Source of the DNA: Rutstroemia sp. NJR-2017a BVV2
Lineage: Eukaryota; Ascomycota; Leotiomycetes; Helotiales; Rutstroemiaceae
Assembly: GCA_002946415.1 (NCBI GenBank)
Contig: NJPS01000057.1
Span: 124,001 to 188,000 of the forward strand
Direction: 5' to 3'
DNA length: 64,000 nucleotides
This document shows, piece after piece, positions 12,430-25,164 of the stretch; the stretch's first letter is position 1, and each line of letters opens with the position of its first letter. The notes beneath the pieces are model-generated. The model searched no databases. It had not been told where the DNA came from and was given only the letters and a program-made list of their open reading frames with translations. A program made the position numbers and the translations under genes.

Positions 12430-14110
12430 ATGGATGAGGCTATAGCGGCTTTCACGTCCTTCACAGGGCAAACGGAAGACGTCGCACGACGTTATCTGGG
12501 AATGACCGACAACAATCCTGAACAAGCAGTATCACTCTTTTTCGAAGCCCCAGACCTAGGCGGAAGCAACGACAATGCCCCACAACAATCAGCCACAGCA
12601 GGCCCTACATCCACGAGACCAGTGCCGTCAAGTACCCGTCCGCGCGAAGACTCTGATGGAGTTGTTCATCTAGATTCCGATGACGATGATATGGACATGG
12701 GTGATGATAACTTTGGCGAGGAGGATAATGCTGCTGCACAAGCTGCTGCATTAGCACGAGCTGCAGACGTCGAAGATGACGAGGCGATGGCACGAAGAAT
12801 GCAGGAAGAACTGTATGCCGGTGCAGATTCAAGTGGTGGATTTGATGCAGACGGTGTAAGGGCACCGATCGCAAGAACTACGGAAACACTTGTGGGGGGA
12901 CCAGGTGGTTGGGAGGCTGATGATATGCATGATACCGTTCTAGAGCAGATCCGAGCTCGAGCACAAGGCAGGGCAGCGTCAGGATCAGGTACTAAAGATT
13001 TTGTGTCACTACATAATGTTTTACGCTAACTCCTGTATAGCACGAGCGGGCATTTTCAATCAAAGAACTGCCCCATCAATCTGGGACCAAGACGTAAGCG
13101 AAGGAGCACATCGTCAAGGGCTGGCTGAAGCGACAGGTGGACAATCAGAATCATCAAGTAAAAACGCCAGACTCGCGGAACTCTTTAGACCGCCTTTCGA
13201 ATTGATGTGCAGACTACCATGGGATGCCGCTCGAGATCAAGGAAAGGAAGAAGGAAAGTGGATCTTGGTCAACATACAAGATAACTCGATTTTCGACTGT
13301 CAACAATTGAATCGCGACATATGGAAGAATCCCGGCATTAGAGATGTAGTGAAGGAAAACTTCATATTCATGCAATATTCAAAAGACGATCCGAGGGGAA
13401 ATCAATATGTGCAATACTATTTTCCGTTGAAAGATAGCGATGCCGCGTATCCGCACATTGCTATTGTGGACCCAAGAACTGGAGAGCAAGTAAAGGTTTG
13501 GTCAGGGCCTCCGCCACCACAACCGGCGGAGTTCTTGATGCAGTTGGTTGAATTCCTCGATCGATACAGTCTCGATCTTTCCAAGAAGAACCCGGTGGCA
13601 CGAAGGAAACCAGAGAAGTCAAAGTCGGTAGACATTGAGAGGCTCACAGAACAAGAAATGCTTGACTTAGCGATGCAAAACAGCCTCGCAAACAGTGGAA
13701 GCGGACCTAAAGAAGATGATCCAGACGATCTAACGAAGAGTTTTGGAGAGATCGGTAAAGGGAAGGGGAAGGCTGTGGAAGACGAGGCAGCGGAGACAGT
13801 GCAGGAGAATGACGACTCTGCCTTCTCCCACATCTCTTCGGACAAGCCTCACAATGAGCCTGAGGGTAATGCAGACACTACTCGAATCCAATTCAGACAT
13901 TCCAATGGTCGCGTTGTCCGCAAATTCAAGGTTGATGATTCAGTGCGCCGTATCTACGAATGGCTCAAGGCCGATCCAATAGACGGCAAGACGGGAGTTC
14001 CATTTGAGCTAAAGCTGATGGGCAAGGACCTGATCGAGTCGTTGGATGAGACTATATCTTCGGCAGGACTCAAGAACTCGACGGTGATGGTCGAGTTCAT
14101 TGAGGAATAG
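12430..14110 (+). CDS. ubx5: UBA-UAS-UIM-UBX domain protein (Ubx5/UBXN7-type Cdc48 cofactor)
   Basis: Exons 12430-12988 and 13041-14110, one 52-bp intron, 542 residues. The start is chosen at ACCATGG, which opens directly onto a UBA-like domain (residues 1-45; YLGMTDNNPEQAVSLFFE). An acidic low-complexity region follows. A thioredoxin-like UAS domain spans about 188-363 (RAGIFNQRTAPSIW, FRPPFELMCRLPWDAAR, KWILVNIQ). Next come a UIM-like helix at about 385-403 (LTEQEMLDLAMQNSL) and a C-terminal UBX domain at about 466-542 (TTRIQFRHSNG to the end). This order is that of yeast Ubx5 and human UBXN7, which link the Cdc48/p97 segregase to ubiquitylated substrates and cullin ligases. That role is known for the family and inferred here. 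The next gene downstream is on the same strand. Confidence 0.92.
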
Positions 14111-15590
14111 ATATCGGGATTGGTTTGCGTTTGAGCGGTTGGTAGATACCAGAGGAATTTTACTCGCGTCACAGGTTCAGGTAATATTGGGTTGTTCACA
14201 CGTGCAACCATATACCCACTCTGCTGTACATCTTGGCTCGTCATTGGTTTTGCAATACTACGCGAAGTAGTATAGATTTAGAGGGATGGTCGTTATCGTC
14301 CCTTGTGCCTTGCTTCTGGCTTTCATCAATGCGCATAGAGTTAAAACTAGGATCTTACAGAAGATATTTCTGGTTGAGCGATCAAATAGATTACGAGATG
14401 ATGAAAATGAGAAATGAAAGCATTTAAGTTCCGACCAATCATATTGCGTGATACGCTTTGACGAACGGAGGCCTGGGAAGAGACCCTTAAGACGACTGAA
14501 GGAGATCTCGATCCTAGCCATCTCGTGTATTAATATTGCGAAGTGATAGACGGCCAATCATTTGTCTATCGCTGTAGTAAATGGAGAAATTCACCGTTTA
14601 TGCAATCAATGCATGCAGGTGATGTTCTTTTGTTTACCACAGCCGCCGGTTAACTTCTCGACCCCTGAATCAACAAGCGTTTTGACGAGTAAGATGGCGT
14701 GGGATTGGTTGGCTGGTAGACACGACAACAAAGACATCATCAGCTCTCAGAATAAGCAAAAACAAGACTCGTACGTAGCTAGAAGTTAGAATTGTAGCTC
14801 TTTCTCCATTGTCCCGTTCTAGATCATATTATTGTTATTACACGGGACAGGCTCATAGTTTCCAACAGTTCATTTCTTTACAGTTCTTACCTTACGAAGC
14901 ACGAAGTACGAGTAGAAGGCGCTCCAGCGAATCGTGCCAAGTACTCGTACCTTCCCCAGATTAAAACTAGATCCGCAATGCACTTCTAGAATTATACGGA
15001 CATACCCTTTATACATTCTGAGTACATTACCTTGCATGCCGCTTCCAAAAAGTCGCATTCCTTCTCCATACAGCTCCCACTTCTGCTACCTTGGCCGTTT
15101 CTCCGAAGCCTATGTCAAACGATTCCGCTACAGCTTTTCTCCGTTTACGAATTCCACGAACTGCAAACGACCGGACGATATACAGAAGCCTCGATATTGA
15201 ATCCTTGTTTTCCTATTTGACATAGCGACGCACCCTCGGTAGCTGCTGGACCCCACCATAGAACTGACACACCGCGTACTAGACCGCGATTCCCTGCGCA
15301 GACGAGGCAGAGGCGAAGGAAAGAGAAGGGAACAAACGCCAGATCTTGTCTCGTATAAGTGAATGACGTGACGGACAAGCTTATCTACTGCGGAACTCGA
15401 CATCGAACGGGGCATACATCGACTCCATTCGCTCTTTCGCTGTACGGTACGGTCGATCTTTGTTCGCTGGAGCTGGAAAGTTGATTTGCGGGGTGCTTCC
15501 AGTAAAATTCAAACACAACAAACCCAGACAACACAACGGGAACCTCGTTCCATTTCTCCCTTGCAATCGTTGCATGTTTGATTTCGTATA
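14111..15590. other. intergenic region
   Basis: About 1.5 kb between the UBX and kinase genes. No gene recognised. It includes CGAAG-containing short repeats near 14893-14912 and an ordinary-looking promoter for the kinase gene. Confidence 0.45.
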
Positions 15591-17961
15591 ATGGCTCATG
15601 AAGGTTCGATGATGAGTGGTGTCGTGGATCCTGAGACTATCTACACAAAGCAGAATTGCATCGGTACGTCTACACAATCTCATGCAACTTTGCGCAATTG
15701 CTCATTGACTATATTTATAGGTGGTGGTAGTTTTGGTAAGGTTTACAAAGGGTATGTTTGATTTCTCCTCTTCCAGTCTCCATTCGCAAGCCATTATACC
15801 ACGCAGAATACTGATTTCGGACAGAGTTGACAAGCGCACTGGGCAGGCTGTGGCCATAAAAGTTATCGACGTCGAAAATGCCGAAGACGAAGTCGAAGAC
15901 ATCATTCAAGAGATCTCTATCCTTTCCGAATTGCATTCGCCTTTTGTCACCCAATACTATGGATCATATCTTCGAGGCTCGGATCTATGGATCGTTATGG
16001 AATTCTGTTCGGGAGGGAGTTGTGGAGACCTGATGAAGCCGGGATTGATACAGGAGGAATACATTTCGATTATCATAAGGGAACTTTTGCTCGGCTTGGA
16101 TTATCTACATGGGGATAAGAAACTCCATAGAGATATCAAAGGTATGCAAGCATCTGCGGTAGCGATCTGGTTAGTTTACAAGGGCTGACTTTCGAGAATA
16201 GCTGCAAATGTTCTTTTGGGCGCCAATGGTCAAGTTAAGCTCGCAGATTTTGGCGTTTCGGGGCAGCTGTCTGCCACGATGACGAAGAAGAATACCTTTG
16301 TCGGCACGCCTTTCTGGATGGCTCCAGAAGTCATCAAGCAATCCGGATACGATCATAAAGCAGATATTTGGTCCTTGGGTATTACAGCTCTGGAGTTGGC
16401 TAATGGAGAACCTCCATATTCAGATATTCACCCCATGAAGGTTTTATTTTTAATCCCGAAAAACGCACCACCGAAGTTGGAGGGGAACTTTACAAAAGCT
16501 TTTAAGGAATTCGTCGAATTGTGCCTCCAGCGAGATCCGAGAGAACGTCCATCCGCAAGGGAATTGCTCAAACATCCTTTTGTGCGAAGGGCTAAGAAGA
16601 CGTCATATTTAACAGAACTGATAGAGAGATACGAGCGATGGGCAATACATCACAAGGGCGACGATAATGATTCGGACAACGAGCGCGAGGAGGTTCCACG
16701 ACCCAGGGTAGTTAATGAAGACTTGTGGGATTTTGGCACAGTTCGACCGGTTGGTGGGAAGATGAATGGACGGGTTGGATTGAATACAATGGGCGAATCC
16801 GCAACAAATGCAAGGGCATCGAGATCCTCCGATCATGAAGACGATTATGCGGAGCGTCCGCGACAACAGTCCCCCGCGAAAATGAAGGACTCGGGATACG
16901 TCTCGAGTGTTGACACAGTGAAAGCAGCCAACTCTCTCGCCGATTCGCAACCACGGCAATCTTCCCCGCAAAGACGGCCAGTCCCAAACATGCAGACGAA
17001 TATCTCACCTGCCAAAATCCCTCTACCACCTTCTCCGCAAAAAGTCCAAGCTCCTTATTTCGAAACTCCGAGAGCGCCCCCGCTCAATTACCCTGATAGA
17101 GAAGTCATCGACAATCTTAGAGCGCCCCCGCTCAGCTACCCCGATCGACAAGTCTCCGAATCTCCAGATTATGATCGCACTCTTCAGGAACAGCTACAGA
17201 GGGATATGGGATTTTTGAAGCTCGCATCTCCGTCGCCACCACCGTTACGAGTACCATCTACCACCGTTCCGCGCCAGCAAAATCAGAACATCCAACCAAC
17301 TCAACAACCCGCACGGCCACCAGTTCAGCAACAATTACCTAAGCTTGGGCCACTCACATTGCCTGAAATTCCTCCATTCCGTGGCGGCGGGTATGGTCCA
17401 CCACTACAAAAAGTCACGAATCAGTCTGTTGCTGTAGCTCAGAAACAGCAACCGCAACAGCAGCCTTTACCCTTCCCTAATCCTTCTCCGGGGCTTCAGA
17501 ACGTAAATCTACGTCAATCCGGTCAGCAGCAATTACCTGCTTTACCAACAAAGAATTTACGCAATACTCCATCACAAGAGAGTATTTCATCCCAATCTTC
17601 ACGAGCCCCATCTTCTATGCCCTCTCCAGCGCCAGCTAGCCCGACTGGCGAGCTCGATGCTTTAAATGACGTTATTTTTCCAGCTCTGGAAGAGGCACTC
17701 AAACGTCGACAATATCGTCTACAACATGCTTTTAGGGCAACAGGAGCCACACCAAAACAGCAGCGAGCACAGGCTGCGCATGAAAAAGTGCGAAAACTCG
17801 TCTACAAACTTGCACATGTGTGTAAGGAGATCGATCACTGGGATAAACAGGAACCGGTGGGGATGGGGAAGGATGTGGATATTTTCCTAGAGGGGTTGTT
17901 GGAGGAGATTTTGGTTAGAGTGGAGCCGGCTGATGAGGATGATGGGGATTTGAGGAGGTGA
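15591..17961 (+). CDS. germinal-centre/STE20-family protein kinase (MST3/Nak1/POD-6/Kic1-like)
   Basis: Exons 15591-15663, 15721-15751, 15825-16141 and 16202-17961; introns of 57, 73 and 60 bp; 726 residues. The kinase domain covers about 19-268. It has a glycine loop GGGSFGKVY at 25-33, AIKVID with the ATP-binding Lys, a catalytic loop HRDIKAAN from 136, DFG at 156-158 and GTPFWMAPE as the GCK-type activation segment. A long Pro/Gln/Ser-rich linker follows, then a conserved helical tail ([13 protein letters not shown] to about residue 710). In filamentous fungi such kinases act upstream of NDR kinases (Nak1/POD-6 with COT-1) or in septation (Sid1/SepL). The N-terminal catalytic domain and tail fit the Nak1/POD-6 branch best, but I cannot exclude the others. 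The first three introns fall between the ATP-binding and catalytic-loop motifs. Confidence 0.9.
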
Positions 17962-19537
17962 GTTGGGGTTTGGGAATGGGGGATGGGACTGGGATGGGGA
18001 TGGAGGTTATGAATGATTGATTGACGGATTATATGAGATGAAGTGCTATGAAATGATGGAAACGGAAGGACTGGATGGATGGATGGGAGGAATGATGGAC
18101 GGATACATGGTTTGCAAACGACTAAAAGGAATCAATCAGTGCTAATGAAGTCATATGATACGGGGCGTTTGGCGGCAGACTTTCTGTTTGTTTTGTGTTT
18201 AATCCGCATGATGGGAGACCAGGGAGGAAGGAATGAATAGAGGGAATTGTGGTTCTTATTGTTTTTCTGATCTCGGTCGATCAGGCGCGGATCGTTAGAG
18301 ATCTGCTCAGCATTAGTGTGTGTAAATAAATACCCTGCCTAGATTGTTATGCTGTTGATGACCCGGGTCAGTTAGGTGGTGATGTAAGTGAATGGTGTTG
18401 ATGGCTGGGTGGGCGTGGAAGTCGCTGCGTATCTTGCTTTTTTGTGTAGGGAGGTGAGATGGCGGGTGGTGTGCTTGATGATCTTGGGGGTGCTCGGGTA
18501 GGGGAAGGTAATCTTCACTTTTCATATCACGATGGTCTTTCGCAACGGCATACTCACTGTTCCATTTTACTCAACCCTCAACCTCTGCTTCGTCCTATAG
18601 TGGGCCGCTCCTTCCTTTCTTGCCTAAATACCTACATCTACCGAACCGCTCCTTCCAAATCTCGTCCCAAGTTGGGAATTCGCGCCTTTCCGGATCTGGA
18701 TCAGGCATTCACTTTTAGTCTCTTTCAAACATCTTCTTGGATTCTTCAACTTCACAACTTACTCTTACTTCTACTCAACAACCTCATCTTTCTCAATTTT
18801 TATTTCATACAATCTCTTCCCCGGCTTCGATCTGTTACTCTTCTTTACAAGTGCTTGCTTCTACCAAGTCTTCACTTCTTCTACTTGCTTCACAATTGCT
18901 CTCCACATCAAGATCGATATCGAGCGCGGAGAACTCTGCTTTTTGCTCTGCTGCTTGCTTGGTCTTCACCTTTCATTATTGGCACTTCAACTTTCAGCAT
19001 CCACTGCTCTCGATCTAGAGGAGAGCACAATTTTAATTCTATTACCTTCACTTTCGCTCGTCGAGGATCTCCACGCCGCGATCTATCTTAACTGCAACTC
19101 GTTTCACTTTTAAAATCTTCTCTGGAAATCTCTGCATTTTCTGCCATCTTATCTAATTTTCTGCTCTGTTCATTCAACGGATCTCTCAAATATCGTGCAA
19201 ATCTCAATATCAGGATTGTGCGGTTGCGATCTGTTTCGCTACCTATTCCACATTCGCTTCCAAAAAGCATCTAACAGAGAGCCAAACCTCAAAACCTCAA
19301 TACCTCAAAACTCTAAGTAGGACCGACATCTGCCTACTCGCGAGCCCTTTCACATTGTTACTAAAGAACGCGATTTAGTGCCATAAGTTGATTCTATGCC
19401 ACCTTGGATTCACTTTCAATCATTCAACATACAAGCGAACATTTGACGTCTTCTACTCCCCCAGTTTTCACTTAACTAAATCCTTTCAAGTCCAGCCACC
19501 AGGGCCAGATCAGCAAGAACCATTATATTCCGGCACA
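17962..19537. other. intergenic region and pyrimidine-rich probable 5' leader
   Basis: About 1.58 kb. The first 500 bp continues the G-rich composition of the kinase 3' end. From about 18560 to 19530 the plus strand is strikingly C/T-rich, typical of a long fungal promoter and 5' untranslated leader for the BTB gene. No coding similarity was seen. Confidence 0.45.
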
Positions 19538-21523
19538 ATGGTTACACTCAAACTTCGTTCACCTGGCAATGCTAGCTCATCTCCTCATGCGGCCAATGAT
19601 GTTCCACAAGGCAGGAATGGACCAAGGGGCATGGAGATGTTTCTTTCTGACGTCAAGGATCGTGTTTTGCGCGACAAGCTTGGAGAGCTCCAAACTGATT
19701 ATCCTCTTACCCCACTAATGTTCCTCATGTACACTTTGCTCAAATGCGACCAAGACCTAAAGTGTGCACGCACTTACCTCCGGGAGAACAAGTCGGCGAG
19801 AAGAGATGTCACAAGTATTCCTGTGACCAGCCTTCATGCTATTCGAAATGTTAACATACGTGAAAAGGTTCGCGAAATTACAGAATCGCTGGGAACCACA
19901 GTATGGTGGACAGTATATGCATTGCGTGTCTGTAATGGCTCTGTGGATCAGGCCAGTGGTCTATTGACTGAGGGCGTCATTGATGCAACCATCGATCCTT
20001 GGTGGTCTGGTATGAACATGGATACAGACAATGAGATCTTCACCGAATCTGCGGAAGCGAAGGTTGAGACTCCTAAATTCAAAACAGAGCCAAAAGTTTC
20101 GGCCTCGCTATACGGTTCGCCTGCCCTTGGAGACTGGATTGGGCCTCCTATTAGTCCTAATGCGAATAACGACACTGGCAGAAAGAAAGAGAAACTCCCT
20201 TTCATGTTCAAAAGCGGGAGTGACAGCAAAACCGGCAGGGTGTTTGATGATAGTTCTGATGATGAGATGACTTTGCCCCCTGCCAAGGACGACAGTCGCG
20301 AAACCTCGGACACCGAAGGAGATCGGAGTGAGGCAAAAATCGGACAGATGATGGATCTTCTACCTCATCTAACCCCTTCAGATTGTATGTCCTCGCTTGC
20401 GCTTTCAGGTGGTGAAGTGTCAGAGGCGATCAGCCTGGAGTTAGACTTGCGCGAAGAAAGCGTTGTGGACCATGGCCCTCGAACACGTCCCTCCCCTTCG
20501 AGCAGTCCAGCATTCCAGCCGCAGAAGAGGAAATCTTCGACGCCAGTAAGGCCTGTACATTTTGTCATAGTATCAATTCAGCGGCTTACTTTGTTCTAGG
20601 ACGACCGCCTGCGCAAAAAGTTGTGCTTTCATGACAACGAGAAGGACGCAGCAGTGTTACCTGAAGCAGGCCAGTGGGTTAGGTACGAACAAAAGTTTCA
20701 GCATAGGTTTTTACTCTTACTGATTTCTCTTTCTCTTAGATCGATTTTCCATCAGCTTGCGGGTACGACCGTTACCATCAATCTGGCAGACGAGCAGACA
20801 CGGGAAATCCCACAGGGACTTCTTATTGAGCATTCCTCATATTTCAGAGAGAGACTTGAAGGGAATGGAAAACAACCAGCGGTTACTGAGATTGACTTAA
20901 TGGACGTCAACTGCATCATGTTCGATCTCGTCATCCAGTACATGGTCTGTCGGAACGTATCATTTGGTGATATAGCAACGATGACGTCTGGATTCATCCG
21001 CGCTATCATTAACCTTTTGGTTCTCTCCACAAGACTGGTAATCCAGGGCATGTCTACCGTTTTAGTTAATATCTTGGAAGACACCCTAAAGGAAGCCCGC
21101 AAGAACGCCACCACCTCCTCCATCCTAAAAGCAGTTCACATTCATAAAGCTTACGCAAACTTCGGAAAACATCATCCACTCCTCAAGCTTCTGGTCAAAG
21201 CATGCGTTCGCCCTTATATGGAAGCAGGAATCACCTATAATAATTCGGATTCCTCATCCGATGCTGATTCAAATTCTGATGGTTCGGAGTCAGATGACGA
21301 AGAGGAGAAGGTTCCCGCGGCCATTGACATGGACGTCATATCGAAACAGCATGGTTACCTCGTCTATAAATTCATTCGAGCCTTCAAAATCGATCTCATA
21401 CTTGCGGCTGATAAGACTCGTCGGAACAGAGTGTCACGGCCAAGAAAAACACATAGCAAGAATTTCAAGGACGTTGTCACTTGGTATACGGACCCTCTTG
21501 ACTCGGAGCAGTTTACTCTCTAA
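19538..21523 (+). CDS. BTB/POZ-domain protein, function unknown
   Basis: Exons 19538-20545, 20600-20682 and 20740-21523; introns of 54 and 57 bp; 624 residues. The only in-frame ATG before the conserved-looking region is 19538. The N-terminal third is helical (LTPLMFLMYTLLKCDQDLK), and a second helical, possibly UBA-like segment lies near residue 285 (LTPSDCMSSLALSGGEV). The middle is acidic and serine-rich with phospho-site-like stretches. The BTB fold starts near residue 370: VTINLADEQTREIP, then HSSYFRERLEGN, as in fungal single-BTB proteins. An acidic SDS/DDEEE cluster and a basic C-terminal patch (KTRRNRVSRPRKTHSK) follow. BTB domains mediate dimerisation or bind cullin-3; no catalytic domain is present. 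I do not recognise a named orthologue. The second intron is a multiple of three, so an unspliced form would also stay in frame. Confidence 0.78.
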
Positions 21524-22979
21524 ACAGCTACTTTTTACTACAGACGAATGCTGTCTATTGGGTCTGGTGATAGGTGACTACCATCGTTGGGGTTCGCAGT
21601 GATTTGGACTGAATTCGATATCCATTCTATCTGTTGCATGATTTTCGTGCATAGTAAATACTTGGATGCCACTTTTTCCCCGGCCATATTCTCAATGATT
21701 TCTGTTCAGTCATGGAAAAGTGGTCGAATTCTCGCATACTCTTGATTATTTTTCAGGTCTTTTACTCTTCTTTTCTATCTTATCTACGAATTTTACCGTT
21801 CTTTTTCCGATCCGGTTATTATTACGGGAAGCGTGACGTTATTCAACTGGGATCACAAAATGGGAGTCATAGGAGGTATTCAAATCTTGTTGACATTGGG
21901 GGCGAACAGGTTAGGAATAGGATGAGGGATTTTTAGGAAAGGGGCATAGAGAGGATAGGATTTGGCGTAGGATATGATTTACGGGAAGGCAGATAGTATG
22001 GAGCTTAATGGGCATGGAAGGGGACCTGGGGTGATGAACAGTTCGATGGGCTGTCTACGACGTGGATGGAACGCCGGCTTTCCACCATGCACTCTGCTTC
22101 TAGTCTTAGGTATTCTCAGGATTCACTCAAATTAAAGTCGTTAATAGCTCTACTATACATATACTTCGCTTCAATTTCAACACCGCCCCACACTCCTCCT
22201 TTCCTTCCGTGACCACGGAGACGAGGATTTAATCTTCTATTCTTAGTACATCTCATCGGTTTTCTCAACTGGGAATGCCTATTCCCAGATCTTCTGCTTT
22301 ATTGGCACTGATTAATCGCTTTTCAATCCCGCTTCGTCTCCTCTATTACCCCTCCTTGAACTCTCCTCCGGTATATCATATTATGTTCTTGTGGCTTGGA
22401 AATCTGCCAGTACATATACTTCCCAAACAGCTTTTCATGAGGTTACTCGGCAAGATAACTTCACTCCCATCCATCAACACCAGGAAACAGATGTCCCACT
22501 CCTGCGAGCATGGTGTAGTGACCGCAGAACTGAATAAGCAAAGACGAAAAAATCCAAACTATTAGGTCAGTTTGATTTCCATCCACAGCCCTAACGTTAG
22601 ATCTGTAGCTTTATAATACATCCATATCCCTACCAGCTTCCACCCAACATCTTAAATGATTCGAGTCGATAAATAACTAGTATTATATGCTTAACATATT
22701 TAATATACAGTATGTCAGCTACTTGGGTTGGGGTTGAAGCTCAAACGACTCGATGCGGGGTAAACGACAAGACCCTGCATTTCGATCTGCTGTCAGCCAG
22801 GTCAGCAGTCAGCATCATCCAGTAACTATCAGTTGATGCACCTGTAAAAGGATCTCTACCCCAGATTTACACCCCCTTCCCCCTGGCCCTTCACACACCC
22901 ATTCGCTCACAAGAGTGTAAATCCTATCCAGCGAGTTGCCAATTACCACCCTGCAGTACTTAAATGCCAAGATAAAACC

Positions 22980-23063
22980 CCATCCATCCCATTCACCCAT
23001 CCATCCCATTCACCCATCCATCCCATCCACCCATCCATGTATCAATCCATCCATCCATCCATG
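22980..23063. repeat. imperfect CCAT/CCCATTCA microsatellite
   Basis: Successive CCATCCATCCCATTCAC units on the plus strand run into pure CCAT repeats. Simple-sequence DNA in a non-coding region. Confidence 0.85.
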
Positions 23064-23700
23064 CGTGCATGAAGAAACCCTAGCATTTTATGCATCTCAC
23101 TCTCCTCACTCCGCGTCTCCGCTCCGAGCAGTAAGGGAGGGGAAGGAGGGGGCAGGTGGTGTGATTGTACTGTAATACGAACTTCATCTCTTCATCTCTT
23201 CTACTCCTCTTTGTTATGCTTCTCTTTTATTCGGATTGGACGTGTTTCGTTTGGTGCAAATAACCAGGTAGGTAGGTAAGGCTTTGAATGAATGAAGAGA
23301 GCTTCCTTCTACGCGGTAGAAAGCTCCATTCATCAAGCACATTTCCCTGAGCACGCACCCGCACAGGCACACGCACACGCACACCTCACCGCACATCACG
23401 GCTCGATCAAGCAATCATCTCTTCTTCTACATTTCCAATTCATCAACAACCTCCGATGAAAAAACACACTTAATATTTGGAGATTGATTAACCACACCTA
23501 ACCAGAGCACGTTGATTTACAAATCTCAAATGAAATTCAGCATTTCCCTTTCTTCTCTAGCACTCCCCCTCCATCATCTTCCTTCCTTCCCCTCTTCTGA
23601 ACTACACTCCTTCGCAGCCGAAGCCGACTCAAAAGTAGAAGATTTCTGTCTAAGAACAAGCATATGCGACCACCATCCATCTAATCTATCTCTAAAATCC

Positions 23701-23724
23701 GTCTGTCTGTCTGTCTGTCTGTCT
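23701..23724. repeat. (GTCT)6 microsatellite
   Basis: Six perfect GTCT units in the 3' flank of ccp1. Confidence 0.9.
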
Positions 23725-23923
23725 TTCCCTTATTCCTTTATATCTAATCCCCCCCACCGTTCTATGCCAGGAAGCGAATCCCTCCTTTCTAGTCTTTTCT
23801 ATCTCGCATCATCATATGCAAATATTTTTTCTTTTCCACGGGTATCAAGCTCCCCATCCTACCTCTATTCTCTACCCCCCCACAATCCCCAGCTCACCTC
23901 ACATCACCAACTGCTAAAGAAAT

Positions 23924-25164
23924 TTATGCATTGGTAGGCTTGAACTTCATTGGGGCAGCTTCGGTTGTCTCGGCGAAAGGAACACCCAATTCGAAGAGCT
24001 TGGTGATAACAGCAGCGAAGTCTTTGAAGAAGAGTTCCTCATCCTTGGCGTATTTCTCGACATATTGCTTGAAGGACTTGTCGGAAACGAGAGCCATATC
24101 GGTAGGAAGCATCATGAGGGATTTGGTGGTCTTGTCTTCGTACTGCGGGGTTGTTAGTCTCTTTCGGGGAAATTCGATAGACATATCAAATGAGATGCTT
24201 TGCTTACCTGCTTAGGACCATTCCACTTCTTCCATTGCCACTTCTCGTTCAACAAAAGTTTGAAGTACTCGTTGGTAACAACGGTGGGAGAGAAAGTCCA
24301 TGGACCATCGAAACCACTGCGGTCAGTGTGGCAACGACCAAGAGCATGGGCACCGCTCAAGGCAACGATTTCCTGGTCATTGAAACCCATGCGGCCGAAA
24401 ATAGCTCTCAAGTGCTTGTTACCTTGGGAGGCATCTGGAAGACGTCCGTCAGGTGTGCAAGCAGCTACGTCCTTGTCTTGACGACCAGGTCGGTATGGGA
24501 TGATTGGACCTTGCATCTCTTGGATGGCGCAGATACCTGCGAGAATCCAAAGATCGGAGTAGGTGATCCATGGGTGCTTCTCTGTTGAACGTTAGTTGTA
24601 TCCTGTTGGAAAGAGGGCGAAGGCAAGCTTACCCTTAATAGGTTGCAAGAAATCTCTAGCAGCGACCAACCCGGCGTTTGCACCGTGGTCACCCTCAGGC
24701 GCGAATCTCATGGTAGCACCGTTGCTTCCACCAGTTCCAGTCTCCTTATCATAGGTTCCACTTGCGTGCCACGCCAATCTCACCAAGACAGGTCCGAAAG
24801 AGCCATCATCATAGTCGTCCTTCTCCTCCAATCGCGCCGCGATCTCATTGTAGACCTTCTCATAGTCCTCAAACTTAGGTGTGAAGATACCAGTGGTCTC
24901 CTTCGCAGAACCCGAGTATAGAGAGCCGTTGCTCTGCGACACGAAATAGTATCCTGCACCACCTGCGAGAGCCAAAGCACCGATACCGAGGTAGAGACCG
25001 GTGGAGGATTTGGCAGCTCCGCCTTCAGATGCGTAGCCTCTGCGGGATTGTTGACGGAAAGCTTGACGAGGGAGGGTGAATGCGGTGGTGCGGGTGGCGG
25101 GGCGGAAGGAAGATGGCTTAAGAGCAGCGCCTGCGCGGGCGAAGGCTCGTGTTGCAGATGCCAT
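23924..25164 (-). CDS. ccp1: cytochrome c peroxidase, mitochondrial
   Basis: Exons 25164-24633, 24581-24208 and 24142-23924; introns of 51 and 65 bp, the first with a perfect ACTAAC branch site; 374 residues, the usual size. Residues 1-45 are an arginine/alanine-rich mitochondrial presequence. A hydrophobic segment at 55-77 fits the bipartite signal that sorts Ccp1 to the intermembrane space. The distal haem triad is present in LVRLAWH (Arg129, Trp132, His133). The proximal haem ligand is His256 in ALSGAHALG, and Trp272 in GPW matches the radical-forming tryptophan. The first splice junction restores [14 protein letters not shown]. The enzyme reduces hydrogen peroxide using ferrocytochrome c and protects respiring cells. 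The shared-haem-peroxidase motifs make the call secure. Processing is inferred from the yeast protein. Confidence 0.96.

Larger units (their letters stand above)
21524..23923. other. intergenic region between convergent genes
   Basis: 2.4 kb between the stops of the BTB gene and ccp1, so both 3' ends face it. It holds microsatellites (CCAT-type at 22980-23063, GTCT at 23701-23724, an ACGC/ACAC stretch near 23350-23385). The remaining short open frames have no recognisable similarity. Confidence 0.5.

Noticed and set aside
18459..19091. 210-codon open frame upstream of the BTB gene
   Set aside because: It consists of Leu/Ser/Phe-rich translation of the pyrimidine-rich leader. The length comes from composition, not from coding constraint.
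22980..23063. CCAT repeats considered as a minisatellite-encoded protein repeat
   Set aside because: They lie outside any supported gene, and the repeat unit is four bases, which would not keep a stable protein frame.
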